From Dokdonia pacifica (GTDB lineage: Bacteria > Bacteroidota > Bacteroidia > Flavobacteriales > Flavobacteriaceae), in the NCBI RefSeq assembly GCF_900188275.1, contig NZ_FZNY01000013.1:1-64000 (forward strand): a stretch of DNA of 64,000 bases, read 5' to 3'. The translations under genes were made by a program, and so were the position numbers. The notes below the pieces were generated by a model. The model had not been told where the DNA came from and made no database searches. It worked only from the letters and a program-made list of their open reading frames with translations. Below are positions 44,736 to 54,054 of the stretch, in pieces. Within the stretch, counting starts at the first letter, position 1. Every line of letters starts with the position of its first letter.

Positions 44736-45290
44736 ATGAAACAACATCTTTGGATTTTAGAACTCATGTGTCGTATCTATGTTTGGGCAAAAATTTGGGC
44801 ATATGGTATTGGAAAAATAGTAGGAGGTCAATTTCATCGCGCTGGACAAATTCCTGAAGAAATTGCTACAACTCCTATTGCTGAGGTGGGAAGTTTTGAT
44901 TTAGCGTGGACCTTTTTTGGATATTCCGAAGGGTATATATGGTTTATAGGGCTCTCGCAAATAGTAGGTGGTGGCCTATTGCTTTTTAATAAAACAAAAA
45001 TGATAGGAGTAGGAATTCTAATTCCAATACTCTTAAACATTATTGTAGTAGACTTCTTTTTTGAAATTTCAGCGGGTGCAATGCTTAGTGCTATTTTGTA
45101 TTTCTTAATGTGTTGTTACATTCTATATTACAACAAAAAACAGCTCATCGAGGCTGTAAAAAAGATAGTAGGTATCCAGAAAGTTTCTAGAACTAAAAAA
45201 GGAACTTGGCTAGGGTATAGTTTGGCTATAGTTGCTGTGTTAGGGATTACTGTTATTGAGGTGTTTCTAATAAATTGGGTAGGCCGATAA
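44736..45290 (+). CDS. DoxX-like membrane protein
   Basis: 184 residues with four to five hydrophobic spans (IWFIGLSQIVGGGLLLF, IGVGILIPILLNIIVV, SAILYFLMCCYILYY, AIVAVLGITVIEVF). The layout resembles DoxX-like proteins. It is convergent with the surface-protein gene, whose stop lies one base after its own. Confidence 0.75.
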   Translation: MKQHLWILELMCRIYVWAKIWAYGIGKIVGGQFHRAGQIPEEIATTPIAEVGSFDLAWTFFGYSEGYIWFIGLSQIVGGGLLLFNKTKMIGVGILIPILLNIIVVDFFFEISAGAMLSAILYFLMCCYILYYNKKQLIEAVKKIVGIQKVSRTKKGTWLGYSLAIVAVLGITVIEVFLINWVGR

Positions 45291-47012
45291 TTATTTTAAT
45301 ACAACATCACTATACTTTGCTGTAATTGTAATCACATTAGAAGTATTGCGAGATTTATGAAATCCATTTACCATAGAAATTTTATTGTTTTTTATGGTCT
45401 GTGTTTCTAATTGTCTTGGTACTAAAAACTCATTTAATTCTCCACTATAATTAAAATTAAATGCACTATTAGGAAGATTCAAAACAAGATCGCTATTTTC
45501 AAGAATAATAGATAATGAACCAAAATCATCTACTACATTAGAAATTGACAATTGACCAAAAGAACCTGTAAGCAACCCTGCTCCTGACAGTGTATTAATA
45601 ACCACATTACTTGAATTTGAAGTAAGTGCTATATCTCTTGCATTTGCAATAGTACATTCTTTTACATGACTTGTTTCTAGTGAACCACCATTCCAAGCAC
45701 CTATTGTAACTGGGCTGTAAGAAACATTGATGGAGGTATCTCCTCCATCAATGTTTGTAGCAGCAAGACTGCCATGTGATATCATAGCTTTTGGGTTATA
45801 TACCGCAGCCATTTTTACTTTCCCGTATCGTACATTAAGATCTAACTCTGCCTTTTTAGGCATTTTAATAATGATCGTACGTTTTACGTTACTACTAGGT
45901 TTATCATCTGTATCATAGTTAAAGTGGTAGCTAGAGCTTTTATTTCCATGCTCATCTTCACTATGACGCTCTTCCCATTCAGCTTCGTGTTCTTCTGCCC
46001 ACTTCTCTATTTTACGACCAAATTCTTCTCCCCATTTCTCCATATCTTTTCCGAAGTCTTCTCCCCAATCTTCAAAAGCTTTTCCAATAGATTCTCCAAA
46101 GTTTTCTCCCCATTCTTCCATTGCTTTTTCAAAATCTACCATTTTAAGTTCAAAGTCTTCTCCCCACTTCTCCATGTCTATTTCAAACTCATCACCCCAC
46201 TTTTCCATATCTTCTAACCAAGCATCTACCTGACGTACTTTTACATTCGTATCGTACTTTCTATTTAGTTTATCTACATATGCTTGCTTGTCTTTACGAT
46301 ATTCATTGTCATTGAAGTTCATATTTCCATCATCGCTAAAAGGCCATCTTGGAATATCTTTAAGACTACTCAAGGCTCCTCCTAAAAAGTTATCCCCAGA
46401 GAAATCATTTTCTTTCTCCCACTTTTCCATGGCTTTATCAAACTCAGGTCCAAAGCTTTTCTCCATTTCTTTTTCATAACGCTTAAGGTATGCTCTACCC
46501 TCTTTACGATATGCTTCATGGTCAAATTTTGTTTTTCCTAATTCTTCATAAAATTCTGGTGGTAATGGTGTTCCAGTAAGACCTTCTAATACAGGACCTA
46601 CAACATTTTCTAATACTGGTTCTACGATATTCATAGTGCTGCCTATGATTTCTTCCAGATTAAGATTGATGTTCATATCTTCTAAGTCTTCTAGATGGAT
46701 AACCGTGTCATTTCCTCTATATCCACTAGAACTACTTACACGAATACGATCGCTATCACCACTTACAGATAAATCCCAATCACGTATCGCTCTATCTGCA
46801 TCTTCTCCTTGTACATAGGCTTCTACAGAAACTTCATTCTTGTTCCATGTTTCAAAAATCACATCTGCATAGCGAGTGTCTACTTCTATTTCGACATCTT
46901 TATTGGTGTCAAAACGTTCTTTTAATTTTTGTTTTTTGGCTTGTGCTAGCACATTTCCAGATAGCATCATACAGACAGCTAATAGGAACCAATATATTTT
47001 TGTTGTTTTCAT
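45291..47012 (-). CDS. secreted/surface protein of ECF sigma locus with WGE-rich repeats
   Basis: 573 residues. A signal peptide ends near residue 24 (NVLAQ). Residues 25-85 are a strand-rich DUF4097-like start (EIEVDTRYADVIFETW). A long acidic helical region (about 230-345) repeats a short unit such as EKWGEDFELKM / EDWGEDFGKDM. The last 190 residues form a beta-helix-like DUF4097 domain (RYGKVKMAAVYNP). It is transcribed with the upstream anti-sigma-like and sigma genes and may be their envelope-stress output or sensor. Confidence 0.78.
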   Translation of the reverse strand: MKTTKIYWFLLAVCMMLSGNVLAQAKKQKLKERFDTNKDVEIEVDTRYADVIFETWNKNEVSVEAYVQGEDADRAIRDWDLSVSGDSDRIRVSSSSGYRGNDTVIHLEDLEDMNINLNLEEIIGSTMNIVEPVLENVVGPVLEGLTGTPLPPEFYEELGKTKFDHEAYRKEGRAYLKRYEKEMEKSFGPEFDKAMEKWEKENDFSGDNFLGGALSSLKDIPRWPFSDDGNMNFNDNEYRKDKQAYVDKLNRKYDTNVKVRQVDAWLEDMEKWGDEFEIDMEKWGEDFELKMVDFEKAMEEWGENFGESIGKAFEDWGEDFGKDMEKWGEEFGRKIEKWAEEHEAEWEERHSEDEHGNKSSSYHFNYDTDDKPSSNVKRTIIIKMPKKAELDLNVRYGKVKMAAVYNPKAMISHGSLAATNIDGGDTSINVSYSPVTIGAWNGGSLETSHVKECTIANARDIALTSNSSNVVINTLSGAGLLTGSFGQLSISNVVDDFGSLSIILENSDLVLNLPNSAFNFNYSGELNEFLVPRQLETQTIKNNKISMVNGFHKSRNTSNVITITAKYSDVVLK

Positions 47013-47157
47013 TTTATTAAAAATTTTTATTGAATGAGTTTATTAAAAATTTTCTGCTAAAATCAACCGCTACGCTTTCGCATAAAAAATTTAATTATTT
47101 CGATTGATAAACAAAGAATTAATTTTGTTTATACTCATTTCATTGTATTAATATTTT

Positions 47158-47757
47158 TTAGATCGTTTGGATCGCATCTTGTTGTGATGCTTTTAATTCG
47201 GCTAATTTTCGTTTCAGTTTTGATAGTAGTTCTACACGTAACTTTAAGTTATCTATCATGGCATTTACCATCTCTTCACTGATTCCGCTTTCTGAAATCT
47301 CTTTATTTAATCGTTGATATTCTTCATCTAGCACATTTAACTGCTTTAAGAAAGAATCGATAAGCTCTTTATTCTCATCATTGATTTCTAGTCGCGTTAA
47401 TTCTAGATTGATACTAGCTAGGTAATAGTCTTCTACTTTTTTAAAGTCAGGAGAAATCTGACTTAATTGGATTGTTTTCTCTTCTTTTACTTCTACGTCT
47501 GTTGAAGCTACGGGAGCTTCTGTAATCGCTTTCGCGGAAGCGTATTTAGAAATACTCCATACAATACCTGCTGCTAGGATAAGCATTGCTGCTATCTTCA
47601 TAAAAAAGAAAACTCCTTTTTTAGAACCGCCAGTTTCTTCTTGTTGAGGTAATGCTTTTGCGAGTCGGTCTTCAAAACGAGATTGATGTCCTTCTCTTAA
47701 TTGCGTTACGTCTGTATCTTCTGCTTGCTTTAGCATTTTTCTAAGATCCTGTGCCAT
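47158..47757 (-). CDS. anti-sigma-factor-like single-pass membrane protein
   Basis: 199 residues. N-terminal helical cytoplasmic part (RFEDRLAKAL), one membrane segment near 51-68 (FFFMKIAAMLILAAGIVWSI), then a Glu/Leu-rich coiled-coil outside. It overlaps the sigma factor gene by 17 bases, the standard arrangement for a membrane anti-sigma. Binding of the sigma is inferred. Confidence 0.8.
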   Translation of the reverse strand: MAQDLRKMLKQAEDTDVTQLREGHQSRFEDRLAKALPQQEETGGSKKGVFFFMKIAAMLILAAGIVWSISKYASAKAITEAPVASTDVEVKEEKTIQLSQISPDFKKVEDYYLASINLELTRLEINDENKELIDSFLKQLNVLDEEYQRLNKEISESGISEEMVNAMIDNLKLRVELLSKLKRKLAELKASQQDAIQTI

Positions 47758-48316
47758 AGCTTTCTTTTTTTAATTGTGCTTGTAACTTTTTCTTACCGCG
47801 GTGCACCATGGTACGAGAAGCTACTTCTGTTATATTTAAAATTTCTGAGATTTCCTGATGATCGTATCCTTCAATAAGGAATAGCATAAGCGGATAACGA
47901 TATTTTTCGGGTAACTCAGCGATTGTTTTCTTGACGTGCTCTACCGTGACTTCATCTCCTACATCCCAGTCTTCGGTATCTTCGTCTACTTTGCCTATCA
48001 CTTCTTCATTAAGTGGGATAATGGTAGCTTTCTTTGCCTTAATCATATCGAGACTTTTATTAATCACGATACGTTTTAACCAGGCTCCAAAAGTAACATC
48101 ACCTGTAAACTGATGTAATTTTGCAAAAGCATTTATAAATCCTTCATGCATAGCTTCTTCTGCTTCAAATGTATTTTTCAAAAATCGGAAAGCCACGTGG
48201 TACATACCATCACAGTATTTATTGTACAGTTGCAACTGTGCTTTTCGGTCGTTGCGTTTACATTGTTCTATAATATCAGTTGTAAGCAAAATGTTGTTTT
48301 TGGTTAGTGTATACAC
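47741..48316 (-). CDS. ECF-family RNA polymerase sigma factor
   Basis: 191 residues from a GTG start; no in-frame ATG lies nearby. Region 2 shows YNKYCDGMYHVAFRFLKN and EAMHEGFINAFAKL; region 4 shows LPEKYRYPLMLFLIEGYDHQ followed by EISEILNITEVASRTMVHRGK. First gene of the sigma/anti-sigma/surface-protein operon. Confidence 0.93.
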   Translation of the reverse strand: MYTLTKNNILLTTDIIEQCKRNDRKAQLQLYNKYCDGMYHVAFRFLKNTFEAEEAMHEGFINAFAKLHQFTGDVTFGAWLKRIVINKSLDMIKAKKATIIPLNEEVIGKVDEDTEDWDVGDEVTVEHVKKTIAELPEKYRYPLMLFLIEGYDHQEISEILNITEVASRTMVHRGKKKLQAQLKKESYGTGS

Positions 48317-48493
48317 CTTTTAAAATGTGGTGCTTTTTATTTGCTATTCGATCTAAAGACGAAACGAATTTTATGATGTTGCAAAAAAAATAAAAAAAGT
48401 TTCATCTTTTCAAATGTACTACCTTTACTTTATACTAAATTTACTGTATTTACAGGAGTTTCCATTAAAAAAGTAAAAACAAAAAAATAATTT

Positions 48494-49558
48494 TTGGATT
48501 CTAATAAAGAACATAAAAAGACTATTAAAGGCATTAATCCTGCTTTTACTAAAGGGAGTAAGCTGCAAAAAAAACAGCCTCTTGATATCACTATTCTTGC
48601 TAATGATATTATTGCTGGTAATCATACAGCCTTATCTAAAGGAATCACTTTAGTAGAGAGTACTGTTCTAAAACATCAAGAGCAAGCACAATTACTGATA
48701 GAGAAATGTCTAGCCCACGCTAATGCTTCTATTCGTATAGGAATTACGGGCGTGCCGGGTGTAGGAAAAAGTACTTTTATAGAGTCTTTTGGGAGTTATC
48801 TTACGGGTATAGGAAAGAAAGTTGCTGTACTTGCAGTAGATCCTTCTAGTTCTTTATCTCATGGAAGTATTCTAGGTGATAAAACCCGAATGTCAGAACT
48901 CTCGCAAGATAAAAATGCTTTTATAAGGCCTTCTGCATCTGGAGATTCTTTGGGTGGTGTTGCTCGTAAAACAAGAGAAGCTATTATATTATGTGAGGCC
49001 GCAGGTTTTGACACCATTATTATAGAGACTGTTGGAGTTGGACAAAGTGAAACAGTCGTACACTCCATGGTTGATTTCTTTTTACTTTTAAAACTTGCCG
49101 GAGCCGGTGATGAGTTACAAGGAATCAAAAGAGGTATTATAGAAATGGCAGATACCATTGTGATTAATAAAGCCGATGGCAAAAATGAAAGACCTGCGAG
49201 GCTAGCTAAAACTGCTTTCGCGAAAGCGTTACACTTATATCCACCAAAAGACAGTAGTTGGACTCCTAAAGTAAGTACCTGTAGTGCATTAGAACATAAA
49301 GGAATTTCAGAGATTTGGAAAGATATCCTTTCTTATAAAACACTTACGCAAGAAAATGGATATTTTATCTCAAAACGACATGAGCAAAATACCTATTGGT
49401 TATTACAAACCATCGAAAATAGTTTAAAAGAAAATTTCTATAGAGACCCAGTTGTAAAAGAACGGTTACCTATACTATTAGAGCAATTGTCTAAAAACAC
49501 TATATCACCATTTATTGCAGCCCGAGAATTACTAGCATTAAGAAAGAATGATCATTAA
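48494..49558 (+). CDS. meaB: MeaB/ArgK-type GTPase, methylmalonyl-CoA mutase chaperone
   Basis: 354 residues from TTG 48494; no better start exists. G3E GTPase motifs: GITGVPGVGKST (P-loop), AVDPSSSLSHGSILGDKTRM, ETVGVGQSE, and NKAD. MeaB protects and reloads adenosylcobalamin on methylmalonyl-CoA mutase; the mutase genes are not in the window. An iterated palindrome lies in its coding sequence at 49214. Confidence 0.93.
   Translation: MDSNKEHKKTIKGINPAFTKGSKLQKKQPLDITILANDIIAGNHTALSKGITLVESTVLKHQEQAQLLIEKCLAHANASIRIGITGVPGVGKSTFIESFGSYLTGIGKKVAVLAVDPSSSLSHGSILGDKTRMSELSQDKNAFIRPSASGDSLGGVARKTREAIILCEAAGFDTIIIETVGVGQSETVVHSMVDFFLLLKLAGAGDELQGIKRGIIEMADTIVINKADGKNERPARLAKTAFAKALHLYPPKDSSWTPKVSTCSALEHKGISEIWKDILSYKTLTQENGYFISKRHEQNTYWLLQTIENSLKENFYRDPVVKERLPILLEQLSKNTISPFIAARELLALRKNDH
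49214..49227. repeat. iterated palindrome GCTTTCGCGAAAGC, copy 5 (inside meaB)
   Basis: Codes for Ala-Phe-Ala-Lys-Ala. First copy after the cassette array. Confidence 0.85.
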
Positions 49559-49579
49559 GTATAACCGTTATAAAAAATA

Positions 49580-49603
49580 AATGGCTCGCAATTGCGAGCC
49601 ATT
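49580..49603. terminator. bidirectional terminator between meaB and a small minus gene
   Basis: Perfect 24-bp palindrome centred on gcaattgc; on the minus strand it is followed by a T-rich tract. Sits between convergent genes. Confidence 0.75.
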
Positions 49604-49609
49604 ATATGT

Positions 49610-49834
49610 TTAAGCAGTATCTGGACGTCCTTTAAGACGCTTTTCTATCTTACGTTTTTTTTCTGTAAGCCTCTTCATCATATCCATCAGCTCCGGTTCT
49701 TTTGTTTCCTTATAAATTTCATTAATTGCTAAAATGAGTCGTTTTGCTTCTCTTGAAGCTACCACACGATCACTTGTCGACATATGACTCATTTTGGAAT
49801 TTTCAAAAGCCTCCGCTTCAGTTAAAATATCCAT
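49610..49834 (-). CDS. small helical protein, unknown
   Basis: 74 residues, charged and helical, Lys/Arg-rich at its C terminus (RLTEKKRKIEKRLKGRP). No family was recognised. It has its own terminator and a long upstream region. Confidence 0.65.
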   Translation of the reverse strand: MDILTEAEAFENSKMSHMSTSDRVVASREAKRLILAINEIYKETKEPELMDMMKRLTEKKRKIEKRLKGRPDTA

Positions 49835-50212
49835 AGTTATGTTTGTTTATTCAATAGTTGTTTGAAAGTTTGTAAATGTAAATAAACAAAGTTTATTAGA
49901 CAAAAAAGATCTATTGATTATGTTTATGTTAACATAATCCTTATATAGGAAACCAAATCAAATTAAATCAAATACATGTTAAAATACTGATAATCAATAA
50001 TTTATATTAATTTTGAAATATCTTATTTTAAACTATAAATAGTTATTTTATTTTAACATTCGCCAGTAAAAGAAAGATTTTTTGACAATTACAGCTTATT
50101 ATTTAATCATTTTGTTTAATAAGAGCACCTAATTTATAGTAGTAATTGCCTTATACTATAAACAAAAAATGGAATAAGCCTTATTTATTTAATACGTATT
50201 CAAAATACGAGA
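49835..50212. other. AT-rich intergenic region, no gene seen
   Basis: About 380 bases of very AT-rich sequence with no coding pattern; it must hold the promoter of the small minus-strand gene at 49610-49834. No repeat or operator was recognised. Confidence 0.5.
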
Positions 50213-50443
50213 TTACTCTTTTTCTACTGTTTTCTTTACAAATAGATAATAGCCATTTACGACTAAAATAGCCACGTTCGTAATGATAATTGGGATGCTT
50301 GTGAGTAAGATTCCATACGCAACAAAAAACGCACATCCGATAGAATTTACAATTCGAAGTTGTCTTATATCTTTTCTAAAAAAGGATAGTAACACAAATA
50401 AACTAGCTAAATACCCTACAACTTCTACTGAGTTAAATTCCAT
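50213..50443 (-). CDS. YgjV/SemiSWEET-like small membrane protein
   Basis: 76 residues with three hydrophobic spans. EVVGYLASLFVLLSFFRKD, then LRIVNSIGCAFFVAYGILL and NVAILVVNGYYLF resemble the YgjV family and half-SWEET PQ-loop proteins. A sugar-transport role would be inference. Divergent from the Crp/Fnr gene. Confidence 0.75.
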   Translation of the reverse strand: MEFNSVEVVGYLASLFVLLSFFRKDIRQLRIVNSIGCAFFVAYGILLTSIPIIITNVAILVVNGYYLFVKKTVEKE

Positions 50444-50549
50444 GATTACATATTTTAGAATCTACAAAATTAAGCATCCTTCTATGATATTATACTACTC
50501 TTTGAATATTAGTTTTCTTATTTTTCTTTATGAATTTTAAGTACACTAT

Positions 50550-50563
50550 GTAACTATTGTTAC
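50550..50563. promoter_or_regulatory. Crp/Fnr-type dyad GTAAC-N4-GTTAC, site 1
   Basis: GTAACTATTGTTAC, 95 bases before the first Crp/Fnr gene and 106 bases from the divergent YgjV-like start. Same dyad as sites 2-5. Confidence 0.65.
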
Positions 50564-50658
50564 TGTACAAATATGTAGATCATTTTATTTTTGCTTTAAA
50601 TACACTTGATTAATTTTAAGAAGAAAGGTATGGGATATAAAATCTGTAAATTCACAAG

Positions 50659-51291
50659 ATGATTCAAGAACTAAAAAATAGTTACGGACATCTTTTTGAA
50701 GAATCACTTCTTGAAGAAATCTGCAGAGTAGGCACATTCAAGGAAATACCTGAAGGTTTTAAGATGATAGAAATAGGGCAATATGTAAAATCTATGCCTT
50801 TATTAATAAGTGGTGCCATTAAGATTTTAAGAGACGACTCCGATGGAGATGAATTATTACTATACTTCTTAGAAAAAGGGGATACTTGCGCAATGACATT
50901 AAGCTGCTGTCTTGGAGAAACAAAAAGTGAGATTCGTGCTATTGCAGAAACAGATACCAAACTTATCATGGTTCCTATAGAAAAAATGGAAACTTGGACA
51001 GCAACCTATAAGAGTTGGAGAAACTATGTTTTTGAGAGTTATCACACGCGTCTTATGGAAATGCTGGAAACCATTGATAGTATTGCTTTTCTAAAAATGG
51101 ACGAGCGTTTACTAAAATATCTCAAAGACAAATCAAAAGTGAATGATAGTGATACAATTCATAGCACACATCAAGAAATTGCTTATGAACTCCATACATC
51201 ACGGGTTGTTATTTCTCGTCTTTTAAAGAATTTAGAAAATCAAGGAAAAATAGAATTACATAGAAACAGTATTTACATAAAGTCATTATAA
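50659..51291 (+). CDS. Crp/Fnr-family transcriptional regulator 1
   Basis: 210 residues. A cyclic-nucleotide-type sensor domain (residues 20-120, with IEIGQYVKSMPLLISGAIKI) joins a helix-turn-helix (THQEIAYELHTSRVVISRLLKNL). It has no N-terminal FNR Cys cluster, though several internal Cys (LSCCLG) could sense sulfur species or redox state. A dyad site lies upstream; the TauE and CstB-like genes follow. Confidence 0.92.
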   Translation: MIQELKNSYGHLFEESLLEEICRVGTFKEIPEGFKMIEIGQYVKSMPLLISGAIKILRDDSDGDELLLYFLEKGDTCAMTLSCCLGETKSEIRAIAETDTKLIMVPIEKMETWTATYKSWRNYVFESYHTRLMEMLETIDSIAFLKMDERLLKYLKDKSKVNDSDTIHSTHQEIAYELHTSRVVISRLLKNLENQGKIELHRNSIYIKSL

Positions 51292-51364
51292 TATTATAGA
51301 GGCCTGAGATTTGATTATGAAAACTATTAGTACATTTACAATAAACTACTCCTACTAAACTATA

Positions 51365-52165
51365 ATGGATATTACCCAAATTCTTGGTTACGTTGGTGCC
51401 TTGTGCATAGGTATTATCTTAGGTCTTATAGGTGGTGGTGGTTCTATACTTACTGTTCCTATATTAGTATATCTTCTATATCTTAATCCTGTAACAGCTA
51501 CTGCATATTCACTATTTGTAGTAGGAGTATCTGCACTTGTGGGGGCTATCCATAATATTCGAAAAGGACTCGTTGATTTTAGAACAGCTATTGTGTTTGC
51601 TATTCCTGCACTACTCGCAGTATATGCAACTAGGAAATTTGTAGTTCCAAATATTCCTGAGCGATTATTCTCTATTGGAGATTATGTAATTACTAAAGAT
51701 ATTGGGATTATGATCTTTTTTGCGATCATTATGCTATTTGCATCTGTATCAATGATCTTCTCAAAACGTAAAGAATTACCCAAAGAGACTATAGTTCGTT
51801 ACAATTACCCAATTATTTTTCTAGAAGGTATTATAGTAGGGGCACTTACAGGTATTGTAGGAGCTGGAGGAGGTTTCTTAATTATTCCTGCATTGGTATT
51901 ATTGGCAAAACTTCCCATGAAAAAAGCAGTAGCTACGTCGCTGTTAATCATCGCAATAAAATCATTAATTGGTTTTATTGGCGATATCGAAAATCTAGCT
52001 ATAGATTGGACATTTTTACTAAAGTTCACAAGCCTTTCTATACTGGGTATTTTTATTGGAATGTGGTTTACTAACTTTATAGATGGTAAGAAACTCAAAA
52101 AAGGATTTGGATGGTTTGTACTCATTATGGGAATCTATATCATCATTAAGGAGTTTACAAAATAG
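51365..52165 (+). CDS. TauE/SafE-family sulfite/organosulfur exporter
   Basis: 266 residues, about eight membrane spans in two repeats. LGLIGGGGSILTVPILVYLL and GALTGIVGAGGGFLIIPALV are the paired signature motifs of the family. In Staphylococcus cst operons a TauE homologue accompanies persulfide dioxygenase, as here. It starts 73 bases after the Crp/Fnr gene. Confidence 0.92.
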   Translation: MDITQILGYVGALCIGIILGLIGGGGSILTVPILVYLLYLNPVTATAYSLFVVGVSALVGAIHNIRKGLVDFRTAIVFAIPALLAVYATRKFVVPNIPERLFSIGDYVITKDIGIMIFFAIIMLFASVSMIFSKRKELPKETIVRYNYPIIFLEGIIVGALTGIVGAGGGFLIIPALVLLAKLPMKKAVATSLLIIAIKSLIGFIGDIENLAIDWTFLLKFTSLSILGIFIGMWFTNFIDGKKLKKGFGWFVLIMGIYIIIKEFTK

Positions 52166-52169
52166 TTCT

Positions 52170-52183
52170 GTAACTAATGTTAC
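52170..52183. promoter_or_regulatory. Crp/Fnr-type dyad GTAAC-N4-GTTAC, site 2
   Basis: GTAACTAATGTTAC, 64 bases before the CstB-like gene. Confidence 0.65.
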
Positions 52184-52212
52184 TGCTTTCTAGAAGGGAG
52201 ATGGTTAATTTA

Positions 52213-52226
52213 GCTTTCGCGAAAGC
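52213..52226. repeat. iterated palindrome GCTTTCGCGAAAGC, copy 6
   Basis: Lies between dyad site 2 and the CstB-like start, where it could also influence that promoter. Confidence 0.8.
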
Positions 52227-52247
52227 GTACTCACAAACACATGTATT

Positions 52248-53666
52248 ATGAAAATTGAGCAAATCTACACAGGGTGCTTAGCACAAGGAGCCTATTATAT
52301 TGAAAGTAATGGGGAGGTAGCTATTATAGACCCTTTACGTGAAATACAACCTTATATTGAAAAAGCACATCAGGCAAATGCAACGATCAAATATATTTTT
52401 GAAACACATTTCCATGCCGATTTTGTAAGTGGACATGTCACACTTTCAAAACAAACAGGAGCGCCTATTATTTATGGCCCTAATGCAAATCCATCTTTTG
52501 ATGCAATTGTGGCTACAGATGGCCAAGAATTTCAACTTGGAGAGCTTACCATAGTAGCACTTCATACTCCGGGACATACCATGGAAAGTACAACATACCT
52601 TCTTAGAGATGCTTCAGGAAAAGATCATGCAATTTTTAGTGGGGACACCTTATTTTTAGGAGATGTAGGGCGTCCTGATCTCGCGCAAAAAGCAGCCTCC
52701 ATGACACAGGAACAGCTTGCTGAAACTTTGTATGACAGTTTACGCACCAAAATTATGCCGCTTGCTGATGATGTAATCGTATACCCAGCACATGGAGCGG
52801 GCTCTGCTTGTGGAAAAAACTTAAGTAAAGAAACGGTGGGAACTATAGGAGGTCAAAAACAAAATAATTATGCATTAAGAGCCGATATGACAAAGGAAGA
52901 ATTTGTTAAAGAAGTGACTGATGGACTTACACCGCCGCCACAATATTTTCCGCTCAATGTCAAAATGAATAAGGAAGGGTATGAAGATATAGATACGGTT
53001 ATCAAAAGAGGATCGCATGCGCTCTCACCTAAAGAGTTTGAAACCGCTGCTAACGAAACAGGGGCTGTCATACTAGATGTACGCCATCAAAAAGATTTTG
53101 CTTCTGGGCATATTCCTCGTTCTATTTTTATAGGAATAGATGGTGGGTTTGCACCTTGGGTAGGTGCTTTGATAGGCGATGTCACACAACCCATTCTATT
53201 AATTACTCCAGAAGGTAGAGAAGAAGAAACAATTACCAGATTATCTCGGGTAGGGTTTGATCACACCATAGGGTATTTAAAAGGTGGGTTTGAAGCGTGG
53301 AAGAAAGCAAGTATGGAGTATGATACTGTAACTTCTATAACAGCTACTCATTTTAAAAACATTCTTGAAGAAAAAGAAATTCCAATAGTTGACGTGCGTA
53401 AACAAGGAGAATATATTTCAGAACATATAGAAAATGCACATCACACGCCTTTAAGTTTTCTAAACGATTATCTTACTACATTCCCCAATGACACTAACTT
53501 TTATATACATTGTGCTGGAGGATACCGTAGTATGATTGCTGCTTCTATATTAAAAAGTAGAGGAATTCATAATCTCATAGATATTGCAGGTGGTTTTAAG
53601 GCGATCAAAGATGCTCAAATTCCTGTAACTTCGTATGTATGTCCTACTACTTTAAAAGAAAAATAG
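52248..53666 (+). CDS. CstB-like persulfide dioxygenase-rhodanese fusion
   Basis: 472 residues in three domains. The metallo-beta-lactamase part has HFHADFVSGH, TPGHTMEST and FSGDTLFLGDVGRPDL, as in ETHE1-type persulfide dioxygenases. A first rhodanese domain (about 275-365) lacks the active Cys (LLITPEGREEE). A second (about 375-465) keeps it in HCAGGYRS. This dioxygenase, pseudo-rhodanese, rhodanese order is that of CstB, which oxidises persulfides to thiosulfate. Site 2 lies upstream. Confidence 0.92.
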   Translation: MKIEQIYTGCLAQGAYYIESNGEVAIIDPLREIQPYIEKAHQANATIKYIFETHFHADFVSGHVTLSKQTGAPIIYGPNANPSFDAIVATDGQEFQLGELTIVALHTPGHTMESTTYLLRDASGKDHAIFSGDTLFLGDVGRPDLAQKAASMTQEQLAETLYDSLRTKIMPLADDVIVYPAHGAGSACGKNLSKETVGTIGGQKQNNYALRADMTKEEFVKEVTDGLTPPPQYFPLNVKMNKEGYEDIDTVIKRGSHALSPKEFETAANETGAVILDVRHQKDFASGHIPRSIFIGIDGGFAPWVGALIGDVTQPILLITPEGREEETITRLSRVGFDHTIGYLKGGFEAWKKASMEYDTVTSITATHFKNILEEKEIPIVDVRKQGEYISEHIENAHHTPLSFLNDYLTTFPNDTNFYIHCAGGYRSMIAASILKSRGIHNLIDIAGGFKAIKDAQIPVTSYVCPTTLKEK

Positions 53667-53668
53667 TC

Positions 53669-54037
53669 ATGAAAAACATATTGCTTATTGCGCTCTTTAT
53701 GCTATGTATTTCTTGTAATGCACAAGAACACAAAGACATTCAGATCATAGATATTCAAACCTTGAAAACAACGGTTATTGGAAAAGATGTGCAACTGGTA
53801 GACGTACGATCTGAAAAAGAATATAATCAAGGACATATTGATGATGCAATAAACATTAATATTGCTGATCAAGAAACGTTCAAAAAAGAAATCCAGAAAC
53901 TGGACAAAACAAAACCTATTTATATTTACTGTCATGCTGGAGTACGTAGTCGTCGAGCTAGTAAAATTATGACTGCATTAGGTTTTACAAATATTTACGA
54001 CTTTAAGGGAGGTTGGAGTGCATGGAATAGACAATAA
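53669..54037 (+). CDS. rhodanese-domain lipoprotein
   Basis: About 122 residues from ATG 53669, two bases after the CstB-like stop; an earlier overlapping ATG at 53639 is less likely. The lipobox LCISC puts it on the outside of the inner membrane or in the outer membrane. The rhodanese loop CHAGVRSR is intact, so it can carry sulfane sulfur. Probably handles thiosulfate or persulfide in the periplasm for the same pathway. Confidence 0.88.
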   Translation: MKNILLIALFMLCISCNAQEHKDIQIIDIQTLKTTVIGKDVQLVDVRSEKEYNQGHIDDAININIADQETFKKEIQKLDKTKPIYIYCHAGVRSRRASKIMTALGFTNIYDFKGGWSAWNRQ

Positions 54038-54054
54038 AACTGACAATAGCTTCT

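Noticed and set aside
45924-46217. Phe-rich plus-strand frame of 97 codons
   Set aside because: It is the antisense shadow of the acidic WGE-rich repeats of the surface-protein gene.
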